From the IMG/VR virus record IMGVR_UViG_3300030329_005813, positions 1-64,000 of that record: a DNA stretch of 64,000 bases. One strand, 5' to 3'. Of this stretch, positions 44,773 to 52,872 are shown in pieces. A program made the position numbers and the translations under genes. The stretch comes from a virus. The stretch's first letter is position 1. The number at the start of each line of letters is the position of its first letter. The notes below the pieces were generated by a model, which was given only the letters and a program-made list of their open reading frames with translations, was not told where the DNA came from and ran no database searches.

Positions 44773-45463
44773 TCTTCGCTCTCCGATAAGCACCAACCGC
44801 AACAGGCCATAACTCTTCTGCGATCTCCAAGCAAGCCTCAGCAACCTTTTGTATTTCCCATTGCGCCCCTTCGTGCGTGCGGAGGTCAATGAACTTTAGA
44901 AGATTGTTTAGGTTGACTGTGCCATAATACTCGGTGTACATATTTTGAGGCAGAACGCCTCTTGCTTGCTCTCGGCAAACGCCTGCTTCGATGAGGCTGT
45001 TAAATAATTCCAAAGAAATCCTATTATGTCCTAGGAATGCTTCAGAAGCAGCAACCTTATGTGCTCCAGCAAGAAACAAATCTGGATCAATCAACTCTTC
45101 GACGTTGCTTGCCTGTCGGTTGGACTTGTGTTGAGTACGGAATGCTTCGGGCTCGTAGAACTGGATGTTTACGTCAGTATACCGACGAGAAATTTCATTA
45201 TAGCTCCAAGTCCGATGACGATGATGCTGAGAACGAACGAAGAGGGGGACAGTAAAGCGGAAAGTAATAGTATTATGCTCAAACGTAGACGTGTGCCGAT
45301 GCTTAACCAAATAGCTGATAAGTTTTTTATCCTTTTCATCTAATTCTTCCTTGTGCTTCCCAAAACTGACACGAGCACTATTAACAATAGTAAGATCGTC
45401 ACCCATGTATTGCACGAGATCAACTGTTCCAATTCCATCTCCATATAGCTCGATTGATTTCAT
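44759..45463 (-). CDS. thyX: Flavin-dependent thymidylate synthase
   Basis: This 234-residue protein starts at ATG 45463, directly after the glutamine synthetase stop. The ThyX signature R-H-R-x3-S-x2-E-x-S-x-R-Y occurs as H-R-H-R-T-W-S-Y-N-E-I-S-R-R-Y (about 82-96). It methylates dUMP with folate and FAD. It fits with the dUTPase, class II RNR and glutaredoxin in the same window. Its final codons contain the GGAGAGCGAAGAATG cassette for the next gene. Confidence 0.95.
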   Translation of the reverse strand: MKSIELYGDGIGTVDLVQYMGDDLTIVNSARVSFGKHKEELDEKDKKLISYLVKHRHTSTFEHNTITFRFTVPLFVRSQHHRHRTWSYNEISRRYTDVNIQFYEPEAFRTQHKSNRQASNVEELIDPDLFLAGAHKVAASEAFLGHNRISLELFNSLIEAGVCREQARGVLPQNMYTEYYGTVNLNNLLKFIDLRTHEGAQWEIQKVAEACLEIAEELWPVAVGAYRRAKNESR

Positions 45464-46468
45464 TTATTCGCCCCATAGAGCTGAACAAATAGTGTCGGTT
45501 ACAATAGCCGTAACCTGATACGGGTCACAATTTGCATTTGGTCTCCGATCTTCAATATAGCCTACTCCCTCGATAGCGACTTGCCACGGAATACGAACTG
45601 AAGCGCCTCGGTCTGAAACGCCCCACTTAAACTCCTTATAGGAACAAGTTTCGTGCAGACCGGTTAAACGTTCTTCAATTTTATCTCCATATACGTGTAT
45701 ATGTTCAGAAGCTTTTACGGCTAGTGCTCTTGCTGCCTGCTCGTAAACTCCCTTTTCAGTACGCATCTCAACGGTAGAATAATTAGTGTGACAGCCGGCG
45801 CCGTTCCAATCTCCCTTAACGGGCTTCGGATCCCAACTAACTGATACGCCATACTTTTCGGCTACGCGCTCCAGTAAGTATCGAGCCAGCCACAAATGAT
45901 CAGCAGCCTTAACTGGTCCTAGAGGACCAACCTGAAACTCCCATTGACCCGGCATTACTTCGGCATTGATACCCGAGATGGCCAGTCCGGCTTGAAGACA
46001 TAATTCAAGATGTTCCTCGACAATTTGCCGACCAAATGCATTGGAGGCACCAACGCTACAATAATACTGTCCTTGCGGAGATGGATATCCAGTTTCTGGG
46101 AATCCTAATGGTCGACCGTCCTTAAACAACGTGTATTCCTGCTCTAGGCCGAACCACGATTCGTGTTTTTCGTACTTTTTGGCCAATTCAACACATTGAT
46201 GCCTAGTGTTTGACTTGTGTGGCGTCATGTCAGGGTTAAGTACCTCGCACAATACCAACGTAGAGTTGGGGCCACGGAGCGGGTCTGGAGTAACCGATAA
46301 GACTGGTTTTAAAACACAATCAGAGCTAGAGCCCTCGGCTTGGTTAGTAGAAGAGCCATCAAACCCCCACAGTGATAAATCATCGTTATTACCGATTACT
46401 TTTGTTTTGCTTCTTAATTGTGGTGTCGGCTCTGTGCCATCAATCCAAATATATTCTGCTAATTTCAT
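45464..46468 (-). CDS. Glutamine synthetase, eukaryotic type (GSII)
   Basis: This 334-residue protein starts at ATG 46468. It follows GSII, not bacterial GSI: Y-I-W-I-D-G, F-D-G-S-S-T-N-Q-A-E-G-S-S-S-D, W-F-G-L-E-Q-E-Y-T-L, P-G-Q-W-E-F-Q-V-G and N-G-A-G-C-H-T-N-Y-S. The catalytic and metal residues all appear kept and the length is normal, so it is probably active (glutamate plus ammonia plus ATP to glutamine). GSII in a phage is uncommon. Confidence 0.93.
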   Translation of the reverse strand: MKLAEYIWIDGTEPTPQLRSKTKVIGNNDDLSLWGFDGSSTNQAEGSSSDCVLKPVLSVTPDPLRGPNSTLVLCEVLNPDMTPHKSNTRHQCVELAKKYEKHESWFGLEQEYTLFKDGRPLGFPETGYPSPQGQYYCSVGASNAFGRQIVEEHLELCLQAGLAISGINAEVMPGQWEFQVGPLGPVKAADHLWLARYLLERVAEKYGVSVSWDPKPVKGDWNGAGCHTNYSTVEMRTEKGVYEQAARALAVKASEHIHVYGDKIEERLTGLHETCSYKEFKWGVSDRGASVRIPWQVAIEGVGYIEDRRPNANCDPYQVTAIVTDTICSALWGE

Positions 46469-46499
46469 TTTGTCTTATACTCTCATTAATTCAATAAAT

Positions 46500-46844
46500 T
46501 TAGGCTTCTTTGCCCTTAATAATTTTCCCACAACAGTTGCACTCAAAAGGTTCAGCCAATTTAGATTCGCTCTCATTATAATTGAAAGTAACTTCCTCAT
46601 CGCTCTCTATATCGCGTAAAGACACTACAAAAAAACTGACAACCTTACAAGTAGGATTACAAGAATGATTAATATATCTACCTACCTTGTCCTCGACGTG
46701 ATATTTCTTAGATACTTGAATAGATGTTCTGGTTGGGCCTGGAACTAGCGTGCCGGTAGTCAAATCACATACCACAGCCCCTTTCTTACAAGGTTCTTTG
46801 AGGTATACACCATATACATCATTTTTAGATGCTACGTAAATCAC
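46500..46844 (-). CDS. SET-domain protein (lysine methyltransferase-like)
   Basis: This 114-residue protein starts at GTG 46844 after GAGG. The SET core shows K-V-G-R-Y-I-N-H-S-C-N-P-T-C (cofactor-pocket N-H-S-C), D-E-E-V-T-F-N-Y-N (catalytic region) and a post-SET-like C-N-C-C. The early G-V-Y-L-K-E-P strand fits too. SET proteins methylate lysine in proteins. This minimal form may modify a host or phage protein; the target is unknown. Confidence 0.85.
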   Translation of the reverse strand: MIYVASKNDVYGVYLKEPCKKGAVVCDLTTGTLVPGPTRTSIQVSKKYHVEDKVGRYINHSCNPTCKVVSFFVVSLRDIESDEEVTFNYNESESKLAEPFECNCCGKIIKGKEA

Positions 46845-46851
46845 TTTTTAC

Positions 46852-47118
46852 TCACGCCTCAGGAGGAACAGGAAAATGTATTAGATTTTCATAGACGGAA
46901 TCTTCTTCGGGCTCGTCGATATTAAAAGAATCCGTAACGGCTGATATTTTATTTCTTAGTTGGCCTAAGGCTATAATCATATCCATAGTCTGGTCTACGG
47001 TCCACTCTTCTGGTAGATCACCAGTCCTAAGCCAGCGTTTCCAAGTTACTATCGCCATTTCAATACAGCCTTCCAACATATGCAAGTCAGAAAGTCCAAG
47101 ATCCATTGATTTTTTCAA
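46852..47118 (-). CDS. Unknown helical protein
   Basis: This 88-residue frame starts at TTG 47118 in a TTGA overlap, six bases after AGGGA; ATG 47106 is an alternative. It opens MKKSMDLGLSDLHMLEGCIE and contains D-L-P-E-E-W-T-V-D-Q-T-M-D-M. Mostly helical. No family recognised. Confidence 0.6.
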   Translation of the reverse strand: MKKSMDLGLSDLHMLEGCIEMAIVTWKRWLRTGDLPEEWTVDQTMDMIIALGQLRNKISAVTDSFNIDEPEEDSVYENLIHFPVPPEA

Positions 47119-47399
47119 TTTTCTTCCCTCATAGACGCCATAATATGATTTCGCTCGATCAGGCTAAAAGAATGTGATTCTACTTGTATGTCCCTAATAA
47201 TATGTGTTGGGATAACTAATAGCTCATCTTTCTTGAAGCTGGCCGCCTCATTAGTGGAATCCCGAATCACTTTGACAACTGAATAAGGACTCTCTTTTGC
47301 TTTGAAATCTTCCGGAAGCAAAACCATAGATTCTTTCTTTTCTTCTGGAGCCTTAACAAGCTCTACTAAAATCCAATTATTTTCTGGCTGTATTCTCAC
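47115..47399 (-). CDS. GroES/Cpn10-like co-chaperonin
   Basis: This 94-residue protein starts at GTG 47399, five bases after GGAG; earlier starts lie inside the promoter. It follows the Cpn10 order: R-I-Q-P-E-N-N-W-I-L-V-E-L, L-L-P-E-D-F, Y-S-V-V-K-V-I, D-E-L-L-V-I-P and R-N-H-I-M-A-S-M. T4 encodes a diverged analogue (gp31). It could cap the phage GroEL at 27054-28625 although encoded 19 kb away. Confidence 0.7.
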   Translation of the reverse strand: MRIQPENNWILVELVKAPEEKKESMVLLPEDFKAKESPYSVVKVIRDSTNEAASFKKDELLVIPTHIIRDIQVESHSFSLIERNHIMASMREEN

Positions 47400-47418
47400 T
47401 GTCTCTCCATTTGTATAT

Positions 47419-47447
47419 AATATAACACACTCATATCCACAAGTCAA
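47419..47447 (-). promoter_or_regulatory. Sigma70-type promoter for the GroES-like gene
   Basis: -35 TTGACT (47442-47447) and -10 TATATT (47419-47424) have a 17-base spacer. Its place fixes the GTG 47399 start. Confidence 0.8.
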
Positions 47448-47452
47448 GTTAT

Positions 47453-48010
47453 TTAAGAATTGTTTTCGGCCACCTTTTTACACATCTCAATAAAATAGTC
47501 TTGTGGAAACTTGTTTTTCATCCTATTTATGTCTTTATGAACGAACTGAATGTTCTCTTTTGTGTAGCCCTTGTTGCTGTCGATTCTGTCTGGTGACCAA
47601 GTATTCTTGTCAAGTTTTACGCCGGAAAGGGCGCAAACAAAGCCACTCTTCTCTAAAGCCTCGTTCATAGCTTGAATGTTTATTTCAAACGGGATGTTCC
47701 TATCCATTGCTTGACGCTCCGTTCTCCGAAACCTCGCACCCGAAATAAGCCCACAACCCTTCCAACTTGGATTACCGGAGCCATAACTATGTTTCACAGA
47801 GCACTCATAACAACGAGTAGAGGCCCCATTTACTAACTGCGTGCAGTCAGTGGGTTTTTCGGCGCCGCATTTACACTTCACCGAATAATAGTAATAGAAA
47901 TTTTTTCCCTTTTTCAACCGGATCGGCTCTGGATCTAATAATTCCCACGAACCGAACTTATGTCCCTTTGGGAATAGATTTTTGTATTTTGTTTGTCCTT
48001 TTCTTGGCAT
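47453..48010 (-). CDS. HNH endonuclease, free-standing
   Basis: This 185-residue protein starts at ATG 48010, seven bases after GAAAGGAGG. Cysteine pairs (C-K-C-G, then C-Y-E-C) are followed by the HNH-like core C-A-L-S-G-V-K-L, S-P-D-R-I-D-S-N-K-G-Y and N-I-Q-F-V-H-K-D-I-N. Free-standing endonucleases like this often sit beside the gene whose intron-less allele they cut; here the neighbour is the ribonucleotide reductase gene. The ribosome site is held in the hairpin at 48018-48068. Confidence 0.88.
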   Translation of the reverse strand: MPRKGQTKYKNLFPKGHKFGSWELLDPEPIRLKKGKNFYYYYSVKCKCGAEKPTDCTQLVNGASTRCYECSVKHSYGSGNPSWKGCGLISGARFRRTERQAMDRNIPFEINIQAMNEALEKSGFVCALSGVKLDKNTWSPDRIDSNKGYTKENIQFVHKDINRMKNKFPQDYFIEMCKKVAENNS

Positions 48011-48017
48011 AATAAAA

Positions 48018-48068
48018 CCTCCTTTCAATAATAAGTAGTTCTTCAAAGCCCTTATCACCGAAAGGAGG
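48018..48068 (-). promoter_or_regulatory. Hairpin that can sequester the HNH ribosome site
   Basis: GAAAGGAGG, the ribosome site (complement of 48018-48026), pairs perfectly with CCTCCTTTC (complement of 48060-48068) across a 33-base loop. This 9-bp stem would block initiation of the HNH gene and may also terminate the transcript from the RNR gene. On the plus strand it is followed by a T-run. Confidence 0.65.
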
Positions 48069-48089
48069 CTGTTTTTTATTCAGTCGCCA

Positions 48090-49949
48090 TTAGGTAAGTT
48101 CACAACTTCCGTTGCCTCCACAAGCTATTTCGCCCTGAAGATCGGTGTTGTCTTCGACTTCAATGACGTTTGTAAGATCGACATCAACAAGTGTTTTCAT
48201 CAACTCTTCATATTCTTCCTTAGTGCAGTCAGAAAAGGGAGCTTGGATATACGATCCTCCGTCGTAGGGAAGCACAGATAAACCATTGTAATGTTTACGA
48301 TTTTCCCACATCCACTCGCCCGTCTCTTCCCACTCGTCTTCTCGAATACTAACGGTAGCACTAACGTTATGCGTGTTTTGTCCTTTGCTATGGCCGGGTC
48401 GAATCCACTCCATACTTACTTTTTTAACGCGCTCAAGCATTGAAATAGCACTTTCTGAGCGTGTAATAGCGTTTTGTGGAGATTTTTGTGGCGCTGATAT
48501 AACAGCCGTGTCGTGAGGGCGGAAATAATCGTCCTCGACCAACTCCGGATGAAACTCCGCTAAATAACCGTAAATAGCTTCGTTTTTCCCCACTCGGATT
48601 CGTCGAATGTAGTAGTCATTGTGCCACGCGTGAATTCCAGACGAAGTACCTAGTGTTAAGGAGGTTGTTCCAGCCGGCTTGACGCAAGTGCAGCGAGCAG
48701 CCGGATTAATTCCTAACAATTTAGCGACTCGTGCATTTTCTTCTTTAACGACCTTGGCAGCTGCCTTCATATCTAGATTTAAAACTTTACCTGAGGCAAT
48801 ACCGGTCATAGAAACACCGATTAAAGCATCTTTTTCTGTTGTACGTTGCCAGACTGGACGAAGATAGTGAAAATCTGTGTAAGAAGCTTGCAAAGTACCA
48901 ATAAAGGCAGCTGCACGAACTCGATTTTCATATTCTTCCTGCGTATCGATGTCTGAAACATTAACTTCGGTTAAATTACAGAACTGAAACGGGCGCAGAG
49001 CAATTTCACAACACGGGTTTGTACCCCAGTCCTTATCATATGTAAAATAGAACCCAGGCTCCCCTGCACCAGAAGCTTTTACGCGGCTCCAAAGGTCAAG
49101 AAAAAACTCTTTTGTGACCATATGTCGCATTAAAGCAACTGAGTTGTTTGCTCGGCCACGTTGGGGGTTTTCCTCCCACCAGGAACCAGCTTTGGCGGCG
49201 ATCATTTCATCGTTATCAGCAGAAAAAAGACTAATAAGAGCAGCGCGACGAATTCCGCCGGCTAAAACAGCGTCAGCTATATAACAAACCATATCATGCA
49301 CTTCAATCGGACGTAGCTTATCGCCATTTTCCTTAGACTCAAGTATACCCTCAAGCTTAACTAAGCACTCTTTAAGAGGCTGCGGGCCTGGGGCCTTACC
49401 ACCAGATGTTACTAATCTGGCTCCCTTAGGTCTAATGTCCGAGAAATCGAAACGAAGCTTAGAAGTACCACGAAAATAAGAAGTTACAAGCGCCTTTACA
49501 GCGTCGGCCCACCCTTCAATAGAGTCACCAATAAGATATCGGTAGGTTCTCTTGCCATTTGGTTTATTAATCTCTGGCAATTTATCAACGTGGTGATTTT
49601 GTACCGAATAACCAACCCCAGTGCCACCAAGCAGCAAAAACATAATCTCACCAAAAGCACGGGTGTCGTCAATGGGCATATAGGCGCAGTTAAAGATTCG
49701 GTTGGGTGCAACTTCGATGGGTTTGCCGCCGAACTGCATCGATCTCATAGAAGGAAGTACTTTTTTCTGATGTACATATTCATATGCTTCTTCGATTTCG
49801 TCTTTTAGTTCCGGATATCTTTTAATATGCATAACTTTATTTCTATCGGCCAGTTCCGTAAATGATTCACGGCGATAAGCCTCTTTCAAGTATCTCGCAT
49901 ATTTCATATGTACTGTAATATCTGATAAAATACTAGCTGCTAATTCCAT
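48090..49949 (-). CDS. nrdJ: Ribonucleotide reductase, class II (adenosylcobalamin-dependent)
   Basis: This 619-residue protein starts at ATG 49949, sharing a base with the helicase stop (TAATG). It follows the monomeric RTPR type: F-N-C-A-Y-M-P-I-D (first redox cysteine), G-G-T-G-V-G-Y-S-V, N-P-C-C-E-I-A-L-R-P and F-Q-F-C-N-L-T-E-V-N-V. It ends C-G-G-N-G-S-C-E-L-T, a C-terminal redox cysteine pair. It reduces ribonucleotides without oxygen, using cobalamin, which the host must supply. Shorter than the 739-residue Lactobacillus enzyme. Confidence 0.92.
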   Translation of the reverse strand: MELAASILSDITVHMKYARYLKEAYRRESFTELADRNKVMHIKRYPELKDEIEEAYEYVHQKKVLPSMRSMQFGGKPIEVAPNRIFNCAYMPIDDTRAFGEIMFLLLGGTGVGYSVQNHHVDKLPEINKPNGKRTYRYLIGDSIEGWADAVKALVTSYFRGTSKLRFDFSDIRPKGARLVTSGGKAPGPQPLKECLVKLEGILESKENGDKLRPIEVHDMVCYIADAVLAGGIRRAALISLFSADNDEMIAAKAGSWWEENPQRGRANNSVALMRHMVTKEFFLDLWSRVKASGAGEPGFYFTYDKDWGTNPCCEIALRPFQFCNLTEVNVSDIDTQEEYENRVRAAAFIGTLQASYTDFHYLRPVWQRTTEKDALIGVSMTGIASGKVLNLDMKAAAKVVKEENARVAKLLGINPAARCTCVKPAGTTSLTLGTSSGIHAWHNDYYIRRIRVGKNEAIYGYLAEFHPELVEDDYFRPHDTAVISAPQKSPQNAITRSESAISMLERVKKVSMEWIRPGHSKGQNTHNVSATVSIREDEWEETGEWMWENRKHYNGLSVLPYDGGSYIQAPFSDCTKEEYEELMKTLVDVDLTNVIEVEDNTDLQGEIACGGNGSCELT

Positions 49950-51319
49950 TATTCTTCTCCGTCTTTTTTCTTGGTTTGTCTAAACTTTTTATACTTCTCT
50001 TTTAGTACTTCGCTTTGGTCTTTAGTAGACAATGTATTTTGCTCTTCTCCAGTAGTCTGTAATACTTCTATCTGTACATTTCTTGTGTGCATTGAAACAG
50101 GAAATACTAAACCATCAGGGCCATTTCTGTTTTTAGCAACGAAAATTCTACCCGAATTACTCTGCTTGTCCTCTACGGTTCTCGAAAGCGAAAAAATAAA
50201 ATCTGACACAAAACACTTGTTGTAAGCTTCTGAGATTGATTCCATCGTGATAACTTCAGCATTCAGGCCCGACCTATTTGTTTGAGAAGCGGTCCAGACA
50301 CAGCAATTAAATTCCTTTGCCAAACCTCGCATCTCTTCATAAATAGATTCCAACTCATGTCTTTTCTCATTTTTGACAGAAATTGGCCGCAATAAATCTC
50401 CATAGTCAATAATGACCATATCTGGATTAATATCTCTCATTCTTAGTTTTTCTAGATGAGTTCTAAGAGTTCTCGTGGAGGCTGACTTGGTAGGATATTC
50501 TTTGACAATTAACACTCCTTCCAAGTCTTGAATTGTTTCATAGATCTCTTCTTTAAAGGAATGTAGATTGCCTAGAGGTACCTTAGTTATACAAGAATCA
50601 TAACGACTTGCTGTTATAGTGTCAGCTAACTCAAGAGTATAATGTACTACAGTCTTGCCCAACTTGATAGCTTGTGCTCCTAAATGGACCAAAACCATTG
50701 ATTTGCCAGCGCCTGTGGGGGCGATGACAACTCCAAGCTCCCCTATACCAAGACCACCTTGGCAGATTGAATCGATCTCCTGCCAACCTGTAGTTATCGG
50801 ACTCCGAGCCTTAATCTCAAATCGTCTTTCAAAGTCTTTTAAATAATCATACCCAAAATCAGTAGGATCACCCAGCTTAATTGCATTGTTAATGATTGAA
50901 GCAATTTCATCAAAAGAAGACTTTTGAAGAAGGCCAACCGACTTAATCATCGCTTCCTTAAGTTTTTGCTTTCGACAAAAATCCAGTGCAATGTTTTTAA
51001 TATAATCTGAGCCGTTTACTTTCGTATTATGGATGCGGGCAAAATAGTTTCTAAGTTGCTGCTGTGTGGCAACATTTTCATCTTCCAGATCAGCCCGAAT
51101 TATAGAGATCATAATCTTATAAGTCGGATGAACATCATACTCTTCGCGATATTCAAAAATCTTCTTGATAAATACACGAAGATATCGAAGCTCTAGAAAG
51201 TTAATATCTAGAACCTCCATAATCTGATCAGCAAAAGGCCGATCTTGTAAGATCATCTGACAAAGAGACTCTTGAAAGTCCTTGCCATACTTACTGAAAC
51301 TAGGCTTATCTGTGCCCAC
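49949..51319 (-). CDS. Replicative DNA helicase, DnaB/gp41-like
   Basis: This 456-residue protein starts at GTG 51319 after GGGGGA. Walker A is A-P-T-G-A-G-K-S (200-207), and Walker B follows with M-V-I-I-D-Y-G-D-L-L, as in DnaB and T4 gp41. The N-terminal helical part and a C-terminal K/R-rich tail are present. It unwinds DNA at the fork. It is encoded with the exonuclease and RNR in the same order of transcription. Confidence 0.93.
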   Translation of the reverse strand: MGTDKPSFSKYGKDFQESLCQMILQDRPFADQIMEVLDINFLELRYLRVFIKKIFEYREEYDVHPTYKIMISIIRADLEDENVATQQQLRNYFARIHNTKVNGSDYIKNIALDFCRKQKLKEAMIKSVGLLQKSSFDEIASIINNAIKLGDPTDFGYDYLKDFERRFEIKARSPITTGWQEIDSICQGGLGIGELGVVIAPTGAGKSMVLVHLGAQAIKLGKTVVHYTLELADTITASRYDSCITKVPLGNLHSFKEEIYETIQDLEGVLIVKEYPTKSASTRTLRTHLEKLRMRDINPDMVIIDYGDLLRPISVKNEKRHELESIYEEMRGLAKEFNCCVWTASQTNRSGLNAEVITMESISEAYNKCFVSDFIFSLSRTVEDKQSNSGRIFVAKNRNGPDGLVFPVSMHTRNVQIEVLQTTGEEQNTLSTKDQSEVLKEKYKKFRQTKKKDGEE

Positions 51320-51341
51320 TAAAATCCCCCTGTGGCTATTA

Positions 51342-51370
51342 AATATAGCCTATTTTATTGCGCTTGTCAA
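51342..51370 (-). promoter_or_regulatory. Sigma70-type promoter, partly in an inverted repeat
   Basis: -35 TTGACA (51365-51370) and -10 TATATT (51342-51347) have a 17-base spacer. GGCTAT and ATAGCC form an inverted repeat around the -10 box. The TGA of the -35 box is the stop codon of the exonuclease gene (51367). Confidence 0.8.
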
Positions 51371-52335
51371 GCAGCTTCTTTATTTTTCTCAATCAGTCCA
51401 CGAAGCATCGCCATAAGCTCGGACCAATCATAAGAACCAAAACCGTGCTCAACAGAAGTGCGCTTAAGCTCGGTTGCATTTAGCTCAAATTCAAAATTAT
51501 CGAGCGCAAAGTTAATTTTTTGGCGCCCTTGAACTGAAATGCTAGGAGGGGTAAGATTCATTACTTTGTAGTTTGTCTCTACCGTATTCCAGCCCTCCAC
51601 AATCCTTTCATAGAATTTTAAATTACTGTCAATCTTGGCGCAATGGTCGTAAACCTTATCAAGTGTGTGCATCTTGTCTTCACACAAGAAGTCCAGACGC
51701 TTTGATATGGTCGCCAGTCCGGCTCCACGGATACCTACGAGATTATCGGACTTATCCCCGGCAATAGCTCGGGCAATCACGAAGTTTTCGGGTGAAATGC
51801 CGTATTCTTCAATAACAGTATTTTTGGTCCAAGCTTTCTTCTGGATAGGGCGGTACAGTACCGTCTCTTCATCGAGAAGCTGTAAAAAATCTTTATCCGA
51901 AGAGACAATTACCTTTTGCCAGCCGGCATACTTGGGCGACTGGACGACCATTGAAATAATATCATCTGCCTCGGTCCTATCTAATACTAGCTGCATAATC
52001 GGCATTTCGTTTAGCATTTCCATAAGGATACGCTGTTGCCAGATCATATTCTCTTTCTCAGATTGCTCCGACATGCCCTCGATCTTGTAGTTTTTTCGCA
52101 ATGGCTTTCGACCTTGCTTATACTCCTTGACCACTGTACGGCGCTTTTGAGAGCCACCAGAGCCATCCCAACAGATAATCACTCGGTCTGGCTTGGCTTC
52201 CCTCATAAGCTTCTTAATGGAGTTAATAAAGCCAACAGCGCCACCGATTGGGTTGCCATTGCTTGAGATCATTGGGTTAACAATGTAGTTCCTAATAAAC
52301 ATATTAAGAGCGTCAACTACTAATAATCGCCTCAT
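51367..52335 (-). CDS. 5'-3' exonuclease, RNase H/FEN-like
   Basis: This 322-residue protein starts at ATG 52335 in an ATGA overlap, eight bases after GGGGAG. It opens MRRLLVVDALNMFIRNY and has the FEN metal motifs (V-V-D-A-L-N; I-I-C-W-D-G-S-G-G-S; E-A-D-D; S-S-D-K-D). It resembles T4 RNase H and T5 D15. It removes RNA primers at the fork. Confidence 0.9.
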   Translation of the reverse strand: MRRLLVVDALNMFIRNYIVNPMISSNGNPIGGAVGFINSIKKLMREAKPDRVIICWDGSGGSQKRRTVVKEYKQGRKPLRKNYKIEGMSEQSEKENMIWQQRILMEMLNEMPIMQLVLDRTEADDIISMVVQSPKYAGWQKVIVSSDKDFLQLLDEETVLYRPIQKKAWTKNTVIEEYGISPENFVIARAIAGDKSDNLVGIRGAGLATISKRLDFLCEDKMHTLDKVYDHCAKIDSNLKFYERIVEGWNTVETNYKVMNLTPPSISVQGRQKINFALDNFEFELNATELKRTSVEHGFGSYDWSELMAMLRGLIEKNKEAA

Positions 52336-52802
52336 TGGCTCACTCCCCACCAATTTGGCACATTGCCGTTTTTCCACTTAGCAATACGCGCCTTGGCACC
52401 AATATAATAGTTTCTATATGATTCCACTGGATCTTCTGTTTTGAATTCGTTTGGCATCGCAAGACGAAATGGTGTTTGGCCAATGGTAGGCAAGTTAATG
52501 TTTAAGTTTTCGGCCCACTCAGTGACAGCTTGTGATTTATGAATCCTTCCATATCGCTTTGTATATTCTTCACACAAGGCGCGAGAATGTTTAACAAGCC
52601 ACTGCCAGTTTTCATAAGACTCGCCAGCCCACAACGTGCAAGGATGCTTAGGATGGGCCGTGCGATAAGGCGCATCAAGACCTTGCTTGCGTGCTACCGT
52701 ACACAACATCTGGTTGGATTCCAGAATCATTTTAACTACGTGCTTATCGCACATCATCTGTGCTGCAACGACCGGATCGTCGTGCAAAACAAAAATATTC
52801 AT
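52332..52802 (-). CDS. Conserved phage protein, possible DNA-repair family
   Basis: This 156-residue protein starts at ATG 52802. It opens M-N-I-F-V-L-H-D-D-P-V-V-A-A-Q and then C-D-K-H-V-V-K-M-I-L-E-S, with later W-L-V-K-H-S-R and G-K/N-V-P-N-W-W. I have seen this lead in phage proteins sometimes annotated as pyrimidine-dimer glycosylase; I cannot confirm that here. Driven by the promoter at 52824-52852. Confidence 0.6.
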   Translation of the reverse strand: MNIFVLHDDPVVAAQMMCDKHVVKMILESNQMLCTVARKQGLDAPYRTAHPKHPCTLWAGESYENWQWLVKHSRALCEEYTKRYGRIHKSQAVTEWAENLNINLPTIGQTPFRLAMPNEFKTEDPVESYRNYYIGAKARIAKWKNGNVPNWWGVSQ

Positions 52803-52823
52803 ACTTTATCCCCCTGTGCTTAT

Positions 52824-52852
52824 AATATAGCACGTATTCTTAATCTAGTCAA
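52824..52852 (-). promoter_or_regulatory. Sigma70-type promoter
   Basis: -35 TTGACT (52847-52852) and -10 TATATT (52824-52829) have a 17-base spacer, with another TTGACA about 15 bases further upstream. Confidence 0.8.
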
Positions 52853-52872
52853 CAGAAAAGATGTCAAGAAAC

